NCBI GenBank assembly: GCA_024403585.1
Contig: JAKSRN010000114.1
Span: 1-6,172, forward strand
DNA from: Lachnospiraceae bacterium
GTDB lineage: Bacteria; Bacillota; Clostridia; Lachnospirales; Lachnospiraceae
Direction of reading: 5' to 3'
Length of the DNA: 6,172 nt
A program made the translations under genes and the position numbers. The notes under the pieces are model-generated. The model worked only from the letters and a program-made list of their open reading frames with translations. It was not told the origin of the DNA and searched no databases. Positions 4,921 to 6,172 of this stretch are shown in pieces (position 1 is the stretch's first letter; each line of letters starts with the position of its first letter).

Positions 4921-6172
4921 TTGACTGAGAATATCAGATTGTCCTTTAAGGGCATATGGAGTCATAAGATGCGTTCCTTTCTGACCATGCTTGGAATCAT
5001 TATCGGAATTGCATCGATCATCGTGATCGTATCCCTGATCCAGGGAACCAATAAACAGATTGAAGAAAATCTGGTGGGTGACGGTTCTCATACAGTCAAT
5101 GTTGTACTGGTCCAGGATGGCTGGGAAGCTGATTTCAACAATTCGAACATACCGGAAGGAATCCCTCAGTTTGGGCAGAAAACAGTAGATACGATCAGAG
5201 AGATGGATAACGTGGAAGCGGTATCCATGTATATCAAGGCCGATTGGGTCAATGGTCTCTATTATAAGAATACAGCTTTGACCGGAAACCATCTGATGGG
5301 AATCGATGAAGACTATCTGGAGACGGCAGGGTATGAGCTGATCGCAGGACGCGGAATAACCAATCAGGATATGAAGAGGTTCAACAAGATCTGCCTTGTG
5401 GAGGAATCCATGGTCTCCGGCGTGTTTGAGGGGGAGAATCCCATCGGAAAAACACTGGATATCAACAAGGAATGCTTTGTTGTGGCGGGTGTGATTGCAA
5501 AGAAAAGCAACTTTGAGCCTGTGATCGAGAGTATATCCGATTATATGACCTACAAGGGAGAGGAGAGCGGAAGTATCTTTATCCCGTCTTCTGTGTGGCC
5601 GGTTCTCTTTCGATACGATGTTCCATACAGCTTTATCGTGAAGGCTTCTGCCACTAAAACCATGACATCTGTAGGAAAAGAGGTAACAGAATACCTGAAC
5701 AATCAGCTGCAGGTGATGGAAGGCAATGTCAAATACAGCAGTCAGGATCTTGCTGCCCAGGCAGCCCAGCTGCAGAATCTTTCTTCCTCCACCAATTTCC
5801 TGATGATCGGCATTGCGGCTATCTCTCTTCTAGTAGGAGGTATCGGTGTCATGAATATCATGCTGGTGTCTGTTACAGAGAGAACAAGAGAAATTGGTCT
5901 GAAAAAAGCCTTGGGTGCGAAAAAACGAGTGATTCTGGGACAGTTCCTTACAGAGGCGGCACTCTTAAGTGCCATTGGCGGAGTGCTGGGTGTGATTCTG
6001 GGAATTATCCTGGCAAGGGTGATTGCCGTGGTTGCCATGGTACCATCTGCCATCAGCGTTCCGGCAATTCTGATATCGGTTGGATTTTCCATGATGATCG
6101 GAATGGTCTTCGGACTGGCACCGTCTATGAAGGCGGCGAATCTGAACCCGATCGATGCGTTGAGATATGAGT
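4921..6172 (+). CDS. ABC transporter permease, MacB/YknZ (FtsX family), cut at the right edge
   Basis: The membrane subunit of the exporter; 417 residues are visible. It starts with TTG, giving (M)TENIRLSFKGIWSHKMRSFLTMLGIIIG, the typical amphipathic helix and first membrane helix (about 21-41) of MacB-type permeases. A large extracellular MacB_PCD-like domain (about 42-290) contains AGRGITNQD and the NPIGKTL motif. The FtsX domain follows: helix 2 (about 293-317, with GGIGVMNIMLVS), the coupling segment VTERTREIGLKKALGA (318-333), helix 3 (about 342-372) and helix 4 (about 382-401). The end, KAANLNPIDALRYE, is the standard C-terminus of the family, and the next base (6172) is T. The stop codon is therefore almost certainly straddling the edge and the protein complete at 417 residues. 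It would dimerise and couple ATP hydrolysis in the neighbouring ATPase to motions of the outer domain and the adaptors. Confidence 0.95.
   Translation, partial: MTENIRLSFKGIWSHKMRSFLTMLGIIIGIASIIVIVSLIQGTNKQIEENLVGDGSHTVNVVLVQDGWEADFNNSNIPEGIPQFGQKTVDTIREMDNVEAVSMYIKADWVNGLYYKNTALTGNHLMGIDEDYLETAGYELIAGRGITNQDMKRFNKICLVEESMVSGVFEGENPIGKTLDINKECFVVAGVIAKKSNFEPVIESISDYMTYKGEESGSIFIPSSVWPVLFRYDVPYSFIVKASATKTMTSVGKEVTEYLNNQLQVMEGNVKYSSQDLAAQAAQLQNLSSSTNFLMIGIAAISLLVGGIGVMNIMLVSVTERTREIGLKKALGAKKRVILGQFLTEAALLSAIGGVLGVILGIILARVIAVVAMVPSAISVPAILISVGFSMMIGMVFGLAPSMKAANLNPIDALRYE

Noticed and set aside
4519..5292. Antisense open frame of 257 codons across the adaptor 2/permease junction
   Set aside because: It lies opposite two well-supported genes, has no recognisable domain and no plausible ribosome binding site was noted; its composition looks like the reverse of coding DNA.
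1197..6172. MacAB-TolC-type tripartite drug pump of a Gram-negative
   Set aside because: There is no outer-membrane channel gene, the ribosome binding sites and gene set fit a Firmicute, and the enlarged hairpin of adaptor 2 is unlike a TolC-docking tip.

Overview
The window reads as part of a low-to-mid GC Gram-positive gut-type anaerobe, most likely a Clostridia/Lachnospiraceae member. This is inferred from AG-rich Shine-Dalgarno sequences close to the start codons, AT-rich intergenic DNA next to moderately GC coding DNA, and an exporter of the YknX/YknY/YknZ (MacB-like) type common in Firmicutes. No rRNA, tRNA or marker gene confirms the taxon.

Layout, all on the plus strand. Positions 1-228 are non-coding: an intrinsic terminator-like hairpin at the left edge (5-45), then an AT-rich region with a 10-bp inverted repeat (109-142) that overlaps a candidate promoter with two TATAAT boxes 12 bp apart. 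Next come a LysR-type regulator (229-1113), an 83-nt gap, and a tight four-gene export cassette: membrane-fusion/adaptor protein 1 (1197-2441), ABC ATPase (2457-3155), a larger and unusual adaptor protein 2 (3148-4908), and an FtsX/MacB-type permease (4921 to the right edge). The permease uses a TTG start. It is cut by the edge of the window, but very probably only by the last two bases of its stop codon.

Working model: the permease (four predicted membrane helices and a large extracellular domain) and the ATPase form a MacB-like mechanotransmission pump. The adaptors are anchored by single N-terminal helices and extend from the outer face of the membrane. A monoderm has no TolC, so the adaptors probably gather or guide substrate at the cell surface. 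The cassette encodes two different adaptors but only one ATPase and one permease. The second adaptor carries about 210 extra residues, including an Asp-Pro linker, where the tip of a normal adaptor's helical hairpin would be. This is the most distinctive feature of the window. The LysR protein is the obvious candidate regulator, but its effector and the pump's substrate (peptide, antimicrobial, lipid or other) cannot be told from the sequence.

No mobile element, CRISPR array, RNA gene or broken gene was seen.
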